64,000 bases of DNA from Panulirus ornatus (Eukaryota > Arthropoda > Malacostraca > Decapoda > Palinuridae), in assembly GCF_036320965.1 (NCBI RefSeq), contig NC_092289.1, forward strand, positions 22,989,278-23,053,277, in the 5' to 3' direction. The stretch's first letter is position 1, and each line of letters begins with the position of its first letter. Below the pieces are notes generated by a model. That model was not told the DNA's origin. It ran no database searches and saw only the letters and a list, made by a program, of their open reading frames with translations. This document shows, in pieces, positions 36,651 through 48,930 of the stretch. The translations under genes and the position numbers were made by a program.

Positions 36651-36788
36651 CTCCACCATCCATTAATCCCAGAACTTAATCTTCTTGCCTATCCAGCGAT
36701 CCCCCTCTCCCATACCAATCCCTATACGAACTAGCCCTTCCCCCCCAACCACCCACCCCTCCACTGGCCCTTCGCCTATCACACTCCC

Positions 36789-36850
36789 TACCTCCCTCCT
36801 CCCTCCCTGCCTCCCTCCCTCCCTCCCTGCCTCCCTCCCTCCCTCCCTCC
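36789..36850. repeat. (CCCT)n microsatellite
   Basis: CCTC/CCTG tetranucleotide units. Confidence 0.93.
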
Positions 36851-37018
36851 CGCAATGCGTGAGAGTCGCTGGGTGATCAGGGAGATGCAGCACTTGATTA
36901 AAACTCCATCCATCTCCCGCAAATGGCGGGTTGGACCCCTCACCCTTCCAGTGCAGTGCAAGCCTCCAGGACCTTCCTCCTCTCCCCCAGATCCAGACTC
37001 ACCACTCTTCACGTCTAT

Positions 37019-37020
<2 letters not shown>

Positions 37021-37085
<65 letters not shown>
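37021..37085. repeat. (CT)n microsatellite
   Basis: About 32 CT units. Confidence 0.97.
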
Positions 37086-37087
<2 letters not shown>

Positions 37088-37202
37088 GTGAACCATCATG
37101 GGTCTCTGGTTCCTCGAATACCTTCCTCCGCTAATGTTTCCCGTTGCTTCACCATCAATATTCATCAATGCCATCAATACGACAGTCCAAGGCTCATCAA
37201 AC

Positions 37203-37227
37203 CCACACGTCTCTCTCTAACACACTC

Positions 37228-37280
<53 letters not shown>
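37203..37280. repeat. (CT)n interrupted microsatellite
   Basis: CT runs interrupted by AACACA and GT. The main block is 37236-37280. Confidence 0.95.
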
Positions 37281-37284
<4 letters not shown>

Positions 37285-37574
37285 AATCAATCGAGGTACT
37301 TCTTTTTTGTATTCGCTTCTGATTAGCGCAAGACCTAATGATCCTTCCAATTACATAAGCTCCTGTAACACGATGGTCTGATTACATCACTGTAAGCTGT
37401 AACAAATAATCGTAGTGCGGGCCACCTACAACTCTTTACATCTATTTACGGAACAGAACAATATGGAGGATCCACTATCAGTTTCAAAAATGTCCCTCCA
37501 TGTGATCCCGCTTTACCTTAATCATGCATTAATGTACATTTACTCCAGTTCACACTATTGTCACCTTCGATCTT

Positions 37575-37720
37575 GACAACAGTGACCAAGTACAGTGCCA
37601 GAGTAACAATAGTGACCAAGTACAGTGCCAGAGTAACAACAGTGACCAAGTACAGTGCCAGAGTAACAATAGTGACCAAGTACAGTGCCAGAGTAACAAC
37701 AGTGACCAAGTACAGTGTAA
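37575..37720. repeat. 30-bp tandem repeat with 60-bp higher-order period
   Basis: AGTGACCAAGTACAGTGCCA plus GAGTAACAA(C/T) repeats about five times. The C/T position alternates strictly (C, T, C, T, C), giving a 60-bp dimer. Confidence 0.92.
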
Positions 37721-38442
37721 CAACCAGGTACAAGACCACAACAACAAGTCACACCACCACCATAACAACATCCACATTTTACCAATAACAACCTCAAGGG
37801 AAATCACTAATACAACAACACCAGAGGCATCAATATCCTACACACAGTAAAGTACAACAACAACAACAACAACAATAACAACAGATGACCACCAGGAGGA
37901 GCAGTGTTACCAAGAATCACGCCAGCACTCTGTGTTACAAGCACAACATCACCTACAACATCCTCTACAATAACTTATACACAATACAACCTCGACACAT
38001 CAGCAATACCTCAGTGACGCCCTCCAGCACACAGAATGGAAACACTTGCGTATAATACATAAAAAAAATAATTCGATTAATTCAGATGAATATGACTGGC
38101 GGACGAGGAATCCATGGGTAAAACAGTGATAAGATCACATTCCTGTGAACTGTGACTTTTCCTCTAAAACGAATCTGATATAGGGCAAGTTTTGTGGAAA
38201 ATACAGATGTCACCTGACACCCGATGTATCAGTACTGTAGTCACTACGTATCGCTGTATCTTAGAGTTCCTCAAGTAGGAGGAATCCACGCCTCTTCCTC
38301 ATGATCGGCATGTGATTCACTGTGTCCCGTCCTCATTACAGTACATCAACCTGGGTTGAATGTCATCACTCACGCATCACACCAGCAATTGGAATTTGTC
38401 TAGGTTCCCTTGTAGGTTGATGCACTTCACTCATGAGCTTGG

Positions 38443-38718
38443 CGTCGTCCACCAGCAAGCAAGTCCTTCTGTCCACCAGCAAGCAAGTCCTTCTGTCCAC
38501 TAGCAAGTCCTTCTGTCCACCAGCAAGCAAGTCCTTCTGTCCACTAGCAAGTCCTTCTGTCCACCAGCAAGCAAGTCCTTCTGTCCACTAGCAAGTCCTT
38601 CTGTCCACCAGCAAGCAAGTCCTTCTGTCCACCAGCAAGCAAGTCCTTCTGTCCACTAGCAAGTCCTTCTGTCCACCAGCAAGCAAGTCCTTCTGTCCAC
38701 TAGCAAGTCCTTCTGTCC
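38443..38718. repeat. minisatellite with mixed 20- and 24-bp units
   Basis: Two unit types are interspersed: CAGCAAGCAAGTCCTTCTGT+CCAC (24 bp) and TAGCAAGTCCTTCTGTCCAC (20 bp). There are about 12 units in total. Confidence 0.95.
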
Positions 38719-38997
38719 CAAAGATTACCGAGCACTACTCAGAATGGCGCTCAAACATTTAAGGCTACCAATGTACTCCACTTTTATATATACACAACTT
38801 ACAGTCTTATCCAATAAGCAAATCTATCCGCGTGGTTTTTTCACTAACTTCGTCTACACATAACAGAAGTACAGTGCAAGCAAATACGAAAAGACAAAAC
38901 AAAAAACAGAAGAGAGTACAAACACAAAAAAGAAATGGGGTCCCATGATTATAGATCACCCTCCCTGTAATACACAAATGCGTACATGTAAACAAAT

Positions 38998-39076
<79 letters not shown>
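38998..39076. repeat. (CA)n microsatellite
   Basis: About 38 CA units with one AAAC interruption. Confidence 0.97.
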
Positions 39077-39080
<4 letters not shown>

Positions 39081-39245
39081 TTACACATCTATATGACGAA
39101 ATACATATATACACATTACCTAAAACACAAACATACGTGAATACGTATTTGAATTACTAGATGGTTAATTAGCAATAATGTACTCTCATGATGTGATAAA
39201 ACATCAGCAGCCGTAATGCTCCAATGATAATCACAACCACAATCA

Positions 39246-39246
39246 C

Positions 39247-39298
<52 letters not shown>

Positions 39299-39299
39299 C
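39246..39299. repeat. (CAA)n microsatellite
   Basis: About 18 CAA units. Confidence 0.97.
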
Positions 39300-40320
39300 C
39301 ACAGCCTCATCAACAAGCTGAACAAAAACATCCACGTCGCCGAGAATTAAGGTTTCGATGTCTTGTCAGCTAATTCTTCACCACAACTGACAGAACTAAC
39401 AAATGAGTTCAGTCTAAACTAACAATTTATCTTGTTATCGTCGGCGTGCACACGCAAACCCCCGCACACCACCACCCCAGGCCCAGCCAGGCTCCTGGGG
39501 TGAAATATCCTTCGTATCCTAAACTGCTCCAAGGACAAGGGAAAGGAAATTTAGATCGACTTCTTAGGAATCAGAGAACGGGACGTGTGTACCTCAATGG
39601 TCACCTCTACTTGAATAAATCTCTCTTTCTTTTCGTATCCCTTTTGGATGTTTCCAGGATCCAGAGGGAGGGGGGGCTGGAATATGAGTACTGTCTCTCT
39701 CAAATGTACAGTAGGTTGTTCAAGAGAAAGATCTAACTTAATGGAACAGCTGCAAAGATTCGTCTCAATTTACTGTTACCTTCGGAATCCTCAAAAGGGT
39801 TGTGTGCCGTTTGACTGGAATGACCTTAATAAGACCATTATATCTTGTAAACCCTTGTGTAAAAAATCTTTATATTTCACCCTGTGGCCTCTTGGTATCA
39901 CCTTCCGTCCATCGTCTGTCTGTACACTTCTCATATTTTGATCATCCCTTGAGACACCACCTGGTCAGCTGTACCTACGAGAAGTGATATACACCAGATG
40001 GTCCTTCATCACGTATCATCATATCACGTCGCTCTAACATTCAACTGAGCCACCACCACAGGGTAGGACGTCCAGGTGGCCAACACCTTATGTTATGCCG
40101 TCATGAAGTGAGGACACTTGACAAAGCATCATATCATTTCTGCCGCATTTTGGTTCATTCCGTTCCAGAGGTTTCCCATAACACTTCCAGTCTTTTAAAA
40201 TGAGAGTCAAAGACAGACCGTGTTGCCCGCCCATATCAGTCGTCGGATCGACCTGAATTGAGGGAACTTGATGAAGGACCGACGTCGGCCACACATCATT
40301 TCTTAAAGAGAACTGTTCAG

Positions 40321-40432
40321 CTGACCCTGACCGACTCCCTGTGGTGTTCAACTGACCCTGACCGACTCCCTGTGGTGTTCAACTGACCCTGACCGACTCC
40401 CTGTGGTGTTCAGCTAACCCTGACTAACAACA
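40321..40432. repeat. 31-bp tandem repeat
   Basis: Three to four copies of CTGACCCTGACCGACTCCCT+GTGGTGTTCAA at 31-bp spacing. Confidence 0.93.
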
Positions 40433-40555
40433 AGAGCTCACCAGGTGAGGGGAACATGACCCTAGCGAGGCCAAGTGTCGTTTTAAAGAGCTTCTTCCAA
40501 AATCCAGACAGAAAAAAATAATAGTCGGGTTCACACCTGAGCGACTGCCTTCCAT

Positions 40556-40996
40556 CTACACTTGGCAACAACCCTTCACACCTGGCTACAACCCTCCACA
40601 CCTGGCAACAACGCTCCACACCCTGGCAACAACCCTTCACACGTGGCTGCAACCCTCCACACCTGGCAACAACGCTCCACACCTGGCAACAACCCTTCAC
40701 ACCTGGCTACAGCCCTTCACACCTAGCTACAACCCTCCACACCTGGCAACAACGCTCCACGCCTGGCAACAACCCTTCACACGTGGCTACAACCCTCCAC
40801 ACCTGGCTACAACCCTCCACACCTGGCTACAAAACTCCACAACTGGCTACAACCCTCCACACCTGGCTACAACCCTCCACACCTGGCTACAACCTTCCAC
40901 ACCTGGCAACACCCTCCACACCAGGCTACAACCCTCCACACCTGGCTACAACCCTCCACACCTGGCTACAACCCTCCATACCTGGCTACAACCCTG
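40556..40996. repeat. 20-bp minisatellite, ~22 copies
   Basis: The unit is CACCTGGCTACAACCCTCCA, with CTAC/CAAC and CCTCC/CCTTC/CGCTCC variants. Confidence 0.95.
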
Positions 40997-41547
40997 AGCA
41001 ATCAAGTGAATTCCTAATCAGTGAAATCGATGTCTTCTCGAAATACACCGACGTAATGATGGAAGATCTGCAGACTGTGACCAAAGGATTTCAGTCGTTT
41101 TTTTTTTTCTTTTTTTAACCAGAATCTTTTTTTCCCCAGGTTGTTTACCGCACATTCATCCCGAGTCGTCTGTGGGGGGAACTGCCGTGCTCGCTCATCC
41201 TGTCTTTCCAATACCACCTCTGACCTCCCGCTGCCCATTCTCTCCCACGGACGGCCTGTTTTTTGTTCACTTGGTTTTCCTCTTCTGCCCAAGAGACCAT
41301 CTATCTATCTATCTACCCGCACGCCTCCCCACAGTCGTCAACACATGCTCAAACATCCTCAACAAATTCTCAAGAATCCTTAAACTAATCCCTGTCCTCA
41401 CACATCCTACACCTTCCCTCCCTCCCCCAACACTGCACACACTACCCCACTCTAGACTCCTCCCGCCACCCCCGCTCTCTCCACCCACTCCTCCCCCATC
41501 CACCCACGTACGACGTATCCATTAAGAAACATTCTTCAGTCATTCTT

Positions 41548-41712
41548 CATGGTACCCATGGTGTCCACATTATGGTACCCATGGTGTCCACATTATGGTA
41601 CCCATGGTATCCACATCATGGTACCCAGTGTGTCCACATTATGGTACCCATGGTATCCACATCATACTACCCATGGCATCCACATCATGGTACCCAGTGT
41701 GTCCACATCATC
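41548..41712. repeat. 23-bp minisatellite, ~7 copies
   Basis: The unit is GGTACCCATGGTGTCCACAT+TAT, with variants GTATCC and CAGTGTG. Confidence 0.93.
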
Positions 41713-41906
41713 AGACCACCTTAGCTCTCCAACTCTGACTTTAACAGTACCGCGTATCTTACATCTTCTTTCATCTTTTTGCGTAAAAAGAAAGAAGATA
41801 TTAAGAGAAAGAAACATTGAGTAGAGTTGTCCAATAGCGAATCCCTGTAGACCACACCCCTGTGATCTCACCGATCCTCTACACCGAGCCCCATCACCAT
41901 CTTCTG

Positions 41907-41908
<2 letters not shown>

Positions 41909-41957
<49 letters not shown>
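41909..41957. repeat. (CA)n microsatellite
   Basis: About 24 CA units. Confidence 0.97.
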
Positions 41958-41958
<1 letters not shown>

Positions 41959-42175
41959 TCATTTCTATTTCATTTCATACAAAAAATTCACATAGTTCCC
42001 ACCACAAGCTATGCAGCATTCACTCTCTCACTTATGAATTATTCATATACATCAGATTCGAGTTCCTCACTCGAAGCCAAACCAAGAAGTAAAGACAGGG
42101 ATATGCTTTATGACAGAACAGCAGGTGAGGTTACCGAAAAGGGTGATGCCGTGACGTCATTGCCCACCTTCCTCC

Positions 42176-42199
42176 ACACACACACACACACACACACAA
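42176..42199. repeat. (CA)n microsatellite
   Basis: Twelve CA units, just after a TGACGTCA palindrome at 42152-42159. Confidence 0.95.
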
Positions 42200-43139
42200 A
42201 GAAATAACAATTACGGCGAATATTTAGAATACAATAGATCAATAGAGGGAAAAATCTCAGAAAATTCCAAACTTATATATATACAATTCTTTCATCACAA
42301 CTCATTATCAATGTGGCCGACCAGTAACAACCATAACCACGCCAGTCCCCTGCTCACTCTCACTAAATACAAACGATACATTCAAAGAAATGAAGAACAA
42401 TTTCCCAAGTTATTATAAAACATTTGATAAAGAAAATGGGTTAAACGAGATGTTAATTATCCGTTTTTTTACCATTTCTTCAGCTCAAACACCAGTGCGA
42501 TAATATATCCCGCAACAAAACCTCGAAATACAACATACAACTGCATACAATACTGTATCCATCAGGAACAGTTATAATAAACATATAGAGGAAAAAAGGG
42601 GATTAATCTATCATAATTTCGCAATAAGCTCAACAATGGCGGCCGACAATAAACTCCAATTTTACCCAATTAAAAATCCGACTTCGTTCGTCTAGCAATC
42701 CACTTACTGCTCTGCCAACCTTTCAATTTCACAGCCACAAGAGAGAGCTACAAGCCTCGATAATTTGCTGTATCAAATCGTACGCACAGGGGGAAAAAAT
42801 ATAGGAGATGACCTGTTGCTTCTGCGAACCCTGTACAGGTTCATAAAAAGTGATGTGCATAATAAAAGTAATTTAGAATTTGGCCGCCAGGGGTTGCCGG
42901 TAATTATACATATCGCCACTCGATGTCGCTCACGCGGGCGGGGCGCGTCAGTCACCCACGACCCAGCAGCGTCGGCTGTGTAGCCGTGCACTGGAGATGA
43001 GAGGTCGGGGAGTCGTCTTCCCGGGCCTCCTGGTGGTCGTACCCGGGTCCTGCTGAGGTCGTACTCTGGTCCACTCACCCAAGATAATGAATCGCCTACC
43101 AATCCGTCCGGCTTGTACTACACGTATCCAGGCCCTGAC
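42200..43139. other. no recognisable feature
   Basis: No exon or RNA gene was recognised. A slightly GC-rich patch at 42920-43080 gives ORFs on both strands without recognisable domains. Confidence 0.45.

Positions 43140-43140
<1 letters not shown>

Positions 43141-43216
<76 letters not shown>
43141..43216. repeat. (TA)n microsatellite
   Basis: About 37 TA units. Confidence 0.97.
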
Positions 43217-43218
<2 letters not shown>

Positions 43219-43404
43219 CCTCCTTGGGGCCCTACCACGAGTAAAAAAGTCACCTTTGGCGAGGGTGTATCACTGGGAGCCACAGTCTCTTAAAAGAATT
43301 TTCCACTCCAGATGAATCAACGTTTCCCTGCTACTGGAAGTGGTGCGGCCTCAGGCTCCAGCAACTCCTGGAAAGAAATATTGGATAACACCAGGACAAG
43401 GTTC

Positions 43405-43548
43405 TTCATTCTTCTTCCTCTCACTCTTCTTCTTCTTCTCCTTCTTTTTCTCCTTCCTCTACCTTTTCTTCTTCTTCCTCCTCTCCCTCTTCTTCTTCTT
43501 CTTCTTCTTCTTCTTCTTCTTCTTCTTCTTCTCCTTCTTCTTCTTCAA
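43405..43548. repeat. (TTC)n imperfect microsatellite
   Basis: TTC/TCC/CTT trinucleotides, with the purest block at 43490-43545. Confidence 0.95.
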
Positions 43549-43867
43549 TTATTTGCATCTCTTTGTACTTCTGGAACCACTTGACTATAGACTGCAGTCA
43601 TGTACCTTGGTCCACAACCATCAGACACCATTATAATTTCCTATTTCATTCAGTTCTTTCAAAATGATCGTCTGATATACAGGATCAAACACCTTATAAA
43701 CGTATGTTACGGTCTGTTGTTCCTTGTAATCTTAGTTAACTGGGACGAAATACTACATACAAATTCCTTTCTGTAGGTCCACTGAATTTTACTATTCTGG
43801 GAGAAAAAAAAAGTTTTCGGGAGAGCCAATATTCAGTCATGAGGCCGCCAGTATTCATAACATACGG

Positions 43868-43870
<3 letters not shown>

Positions 43871-43941
<71 letters not shown>
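43871..43941. repeat. (AT)n microsatellite
   Basis: About 35 AT units. Confidence 0.97.
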
Positions 43942-43942
<1 letters not shown>

Positions 43943-46039
43943 TTTACACGCCACCCATCATGAGTGCCGAATATGAATATGGTGTGACCATTATTGTCTA
44001 CTATATTGCGGTCAAAGGTCACCAATGGAAGTTTATTCTTGTGTTATCATCATCATTACTTGGCCAATGTCTGGCAATGTACATGGTCCGCGGCAGAAAA
44101 GATGTCCTTCCATAAATCCCATATAGCCGTGACCTTACCACATCTAGCCTTCTTTAGAACCTAAATGTTAAGCATAATTACATAGTCATCACTAATCCCT
44201 TTCAAAAAAAAAAAAATGCTGGTGAAACACAGCACCAAGACCCTGTTCAAGAAGCACCACATTAAAACACAGAGTAGCAGTACCTACAGCAATCACAAGC
44301 CAGTGTTAACCTATCTTACTTCCTTCCTGATCTCATAAATCTCTTCACTAATCAGAGTCATCGAAAACTACGCATTTTGTTCAATGAAAATGTTAATAAC
44401 ATATAGGGTCATCAAGCCTGAATCCTTACCATACGTTTAACATGCAAAGTACAGAACCTAATGCCATATCTTTTTAGCAGTAACAATGAAAACTAACCTT
44501 GAAGTTGATATCTGTATAGATTATAAATATATGAACTTCATGATTATGTACATCATAAAACATTACAATCATACAAGCTCCTGAAGCTTGCGTGTTCACA
44601 CGTACATCTCTATAACCAACAGGTGTCTCACATTTCACAGAGACGAAAACAACAACATTCTTAACTGGCAAGAGCTAACAACTTCCGTGTGTCGTAACAG
44701 TATAACTTTATTCAAACGTGAGATTACAATATTAAGAAAATATCGACATAAAGCTCAGTAAAAACTAAATGAAGATATTCAAAATCTAGCTAAGGAAATA
44801 ATACCTGATTGAGCACATAAGACGCATTTAAAAGTTCAAAGTAATGAAGATATTTACTAAGACCACAAATAAACTCCTCAACGTAACTCTATTCGTAGTA
44901 AGCGATAATAATGTTTCAGCAAAAAAGAAAATCAACTATAGCTTAGTTTACCATACAGTTTTCTTCAATATACACAACTGTAAGAGAAAACGAATATATT
45001 TGATAGCTACCAGAGAAAACTGCTATACTGATCCTAAATAATGAATTGTTCTCCCCCTTTTGAATTTAACTACTACAAAACCACACTAAAATTGACATCA
45101 TCGCATGAGAATATTTGTTACATTGTGAAGGCCTAAACCCATAGACATTACTCATAATTACTTGACATACAATTATCATACACATGTCATGGTGCACAGA
45201 ATTGTTGTACTGAAGAGCTTAACAGAATCACAGCTACAACGAATTACACTAACACCGCTACAGATTCATAAAAACACTGGAGTCTTAACACAAGCAATCA
45301 CAGCAAAACACGACGCAACAAAATCATTCTTTGAAAATCAAAAGATTCTATATATAAGACCAATAAAACCATTATGCAAATGGCTGTACCACTCATCAAA
45401 AAAATATTCATTGCATACATAACCCTTGAAACTAAACTACTACGTGAACGTGAGAAAGACAACAACAGCAAGAAGAAATTATCTCCGTCCAGACGTGTTT
45501 TTTTTTACATTGCATTTGGTTCATCATTTATTCTCCTCATTCTAATCAGACAAACCGAGACGCATATGTGAATTACAGGTACACCTGTATTGCGCCATCC
45601 CTGCAGCCAAGCTTGGAGCAGGAACGTCACATACAGTGATGCACTGTCAAAGCCACGCTGGAAATTACCATATCATACTCCAACCTATTCACCTTGACTC
45701 ACTGATCATGACAGTGATGTCTGTGAACACGACGGAACAGCCCTTACATGAGAGGGCCTCGCTTTCAAGACTTTATCCTCAAGGTTAAGCCAAAGGTCGG
45801 TCCAATATGTTCATGAGTCGAACGGCCGTGCATGAGGGAGTTCAAAATACGGGATACGAAGCAACGTTCAAACACAACGCTGTCAAGAAACTCTCTCGTT
45901 TTGCCTACAGCAACTCTACTCAGTGCCACATATCCTATTAAGACGAAGCAGAACACACAATAGTCTTTGATACATTATCAAAAACAGAAAGAAAAGCCAT
46001 ACTTTTCCCTCTCTTCACAAGATAATGATAATTGTGGTA
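43942..46039. other. no recognisable feature
   Basis: AT-rich DNA with no domain, RNA gene or clear repeat recognised. Confidence 0.5.
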
Positions 46040-46599
46040 ATATATGAAAACTAGACCATTACAGGAAAGAGCATCGCTACCCCCTGCTTCAGCGTGGTAG
46101 CGCCAGGAAAACAGGCAAAAAAGGCCACATTCGTTCACACTCAAATCTCTATTTGCCATGTGTAATGCACGAAACCACAACGCCCTCTCCACATCCAGGG
46201 CCCACAGACCTTTCCATGGTTTACCCCAGACGTTTCATATGCCCTGTTTCAGCCCACTTACAGCATGTCGACCCCGGTATACCACATCGTTCCAATTTAC
46301 TCTATTCCTTGCACGCCTCTCACCCTCCTGTTTGTTCAGGCCCCGATCACTGAAAATCTTTTTCACTCCATCCTTCTACCTCCAATGTGGTCTCCCGCTT
46401 CTCTTTGTTCCGTCCACCTCTGACACATATATCCTCATTGGCAATCTTTCCTTACTCATTCTCTTCATATGTCTAAACCATTTCAACGCACCCTCTTCCA
46501 CTCTCTCAACTCTATTTATTACCACACATCTCTCTTACCCTTTCATCACTTACACGATTAAACCACTTAAAACCACATATTGTCCTCAAACATTTCATT

Positions 46600-46600
<1 letters not shown>
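46040..46600 (-). pseudogene. 3' end of a non-LTR retrotransposon (RT C-terminus and 3' UTR)
   Basis: Read on the minus strand, the region gives [17 protein letters not shown] and VREMCGN. After a frameshift it gives [37 protein letters not shown], a TAG in place of Trp, KDGVKKIF and ERRARNRVNW. The GRP..RW.DG and A.dR..W words are the hallmark C-terminus of arthropod endonuclease/reverse transcriptase LINEs. Downstream (lower coordinates) is a CCTGGCGCTACC...GGGGGTAGCGATGC stretch that I believe recurs as the 3' UTR of such elements. Two stops and a frameshift make it a pseudogene. It abuts the (AT)n that precedes the tandem units. Confidence 0.75.
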
Positions 46601-46649
<49 letters not shown>

Positions 46650-46650
46650 G
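46601..46650. repeat. (TA)n microsatellite between LINE end and tandem unit
   Basis: About 22 TA units join the LINE remnant to the first 2.1-kb unit. Confidence 0.95.
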
Positions 46651-46669
46651 AATAAAGTGCATAGAAACG

Positions 46670-46755
46670 CGCACCTTCACAGAACATACAAACCTCCATC
46701 AGCCAGGATCGAGCCCGGGGCCCCTGTGCGGGAGGCAGGAATGCTAACCGCTAGG

Positions 46756-46757
<2 letters not shown>
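46670..46757 (-). repeat. tRNA-derived (SINE-like) module, copy 1
   Basis: On the minus strand, TAGCCTAGCGGTTAGCAT resembles a Pol III box A and GGGCTCGATCCTGG a box B. Between them lies an anticodon-arm-like CCTGC-CTCCCGC-ACAGG. The loop would place CCC as anticodon (Gly-like), but stem pairing is imperfect and no acceptor stem was found. It is therefore called a tRNA-derived repeat, not a tRNA gene. Confidence 0.5.

Positions 46758-46839
<82 letters not shown>
46758..46839. repeat. (TA)n microsatellite inside copy 1
   Basis: About 40 TA units. The equivalent tracts in copies 2 and 3 are shorter (48869-48928 and 50960-51007). Confidence 0.95.
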
Positions 46840-46841
<2 letters not shown>

Positions 46842-48694
46842 CTATGAATCCACGGGAAAATGAAACAAGATAAGTTCCCAAGTGCACTTTCGTGTAATAA
46901 TCACATCATCAGGAGAAACACGAGAGAAATATGTCAGTTGATCTACAACGAAGAGACGTAGCTAGGACGCCACTTGGTAAACATGCGATTTCAGTAATGC
47001 GTAACTTTCCACAGGCGGTGACGACCCTTAACTGCCATTTCTAACGATTACATAAAAGACCATTTCCGTTGTGTGTAATGTTAGCGGAATCGTGACGTAA
47101 CAGGTGGACCATAAAGGAGAATTAGACCCAGATATGCCATTCACTCTCACTGTGACGCCGGTAATCTAAAATCACTGCTCCTCTGAAATTTGCTGTTGAT
47201 GGTTATTGTTCGTTGCAATGATTATTTGAAACTTTATTTCAAACTATTCACAGAACTATATAAGCCAAGTGCCAATATCCCACATTCTCTAACATCAACT
47301 AACTTTCACTGATAAATCTTAGTTCTTGAGCTATACCCTTGAACCTAGCGGCAATGCTATTCCGTACGTACCACAAATTTATAATAGCAGGAGACGCGTT
47401 CGTGACAGCAGGTCGGCCACTTTCGTTGTGTCGTCTTTGTTTGCGGATCAAATCTACTTAAACTTTAGTACAGCTGTTGCTAACACGTCGAAGTTCTTAC
47501 AAATAATTAACGTCATTTTCAATAAAAAAAAAAAGTTTCAAAATGATTGGAGATTTTGTCATAGTCCAGACAGCCATCCTTCGACTCAAGATGTGCAACA
47601 ATCACGATGTTTGCATAATTCCATATTCTATAAAAGGAAATCGGTTACACCACAAACAACATAGAAAATAAATAAATGATGATGACTTAAAAGTACAGGG
47701 AAGATGTGAGACTATTCAACTAGCTAACCTAATCCCTCAATCTGGGAGCTTCGTCCTCCGCACTGCCGCTCCCACCGTAACTCACCGTGACCAACGCATC
47801 CCGTCAAGCTGTAATTTCGTCCCAGAACGAATCTATTGTGGAATACAATAGCCGAAATACACCAACGACAACGTCGTCTACTGCCATTCTTTACTTGAAG
47901 TACGTGCCTTGGAATGCATCCATGGGCGATGTACCGCATACGTACCGTACAAAACAACTATGACCGCATGTGCTGCTATGAGCCGCCTATTAAAAGCCTT
48001 GTGTCTCTTTAAAGAATTCGTCACTTCGCAAAACATTCTCACATCATTCTCCACTGTATCTACCCTAATAAATCCAACATTCTTAGCATTTATCCACCTC
48101 CACTGCTCTTATTTAGTTACCTATCGTGATCTATGATTAACATATGCGTTTCATACCCATCCATTAGCGTAAACACGAGTACTCCTTGCAAGCATCGTTC
48201 GCAATCTATGCTTATGTTTTGTTTTCTTTCACAGCTTCCAGTACACGGTTCTCTCATATATTCTATCCTATATCACTGCATCTAAATTCCTCTCTAGCAT
48301 ACTTCCGTAGCCACTCAAGCAACAACAAGACAACTCGTAACCACATTTACATCCATGTTGCCTTTGGACCAACGCCTTACCTGACAAAGGAAAACTTGCA
48401 CTTACCTTCCTCACTGGTGAATGCTCGACCAGACCAGCGTCGTATCTTGCCACAGCAATCGCTACTTAGTTACCTTCTTACGTATAACACCACACACAAA
48501 CAAAGGGCACTAGACTATGTATAATAACAGCAACAAACGCATGGTATTCCAACGCGTGGACCTCACCATGATGCACGAGACGGCCGAATGGTAAACAAAC
48601 CTATCGAAATTCAGGGTTACGACACTGCCTCACACAGCCAGACTCCAAACCTGCCATACGTTATTTTCATTCTTAATGTCCTATCCCTAAATAT

Positions 48695-48759
<65 letters not shown>

Positions 48760-48761
48760 CG

Positions 48762-48866
48762 AATAAAGTGCATAGAAACGCGCACCTTCACAGAACATAC
48801 AAACCTCCATCAGCCAGAATCGAGCCCGGGACCCCTGTGCGGGAAGCAGGAATGCTACCCGCTAGG

Positions 48867-48930
<64 letters not shown>

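Larger units (their letters stand above)
46651..48689. repeat. tandem 2.1-kb unit, copy 1
   Basis: This is the first of three near-identical head-to-tail copies. It begins AATAAAGTGCATAGAAACGC after an (AT)n tract and ends CTATCCCTA before the next (AT)n. It carries a tRNA-like module (minus strand, 46670-46757), an inner (TA)n tract (46758-46839), and a segment starting CCTATGAATCCACGGG that I believe is widely dispersed in decapods. A CTATATAAG box is near 47257. Small ORFs at 47326 (starting MSYTLEPSGN) and 48186 (starting MQASFAIYAY) are kept in all copies. The product is unknown; no known protein is recognised. Confidence 0.9.

Noticed and set aside
46395..46655. Plus-strand ORF crossing the LINE end and the (TA)n
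   Set aside because: The minus strand of the same bases carries recognisable LINE RT C-terminal motifs, so the plus-strand frame is a shadow.
46670..46757. True tRNA-Gly(CCC) gene on the minus strand
   Set aside because: Box A-like and box B-like words are present, but no acceptor stem pairs and the anticodon stem is imperfect. It recurs as part of a 2.1-kb repeat.
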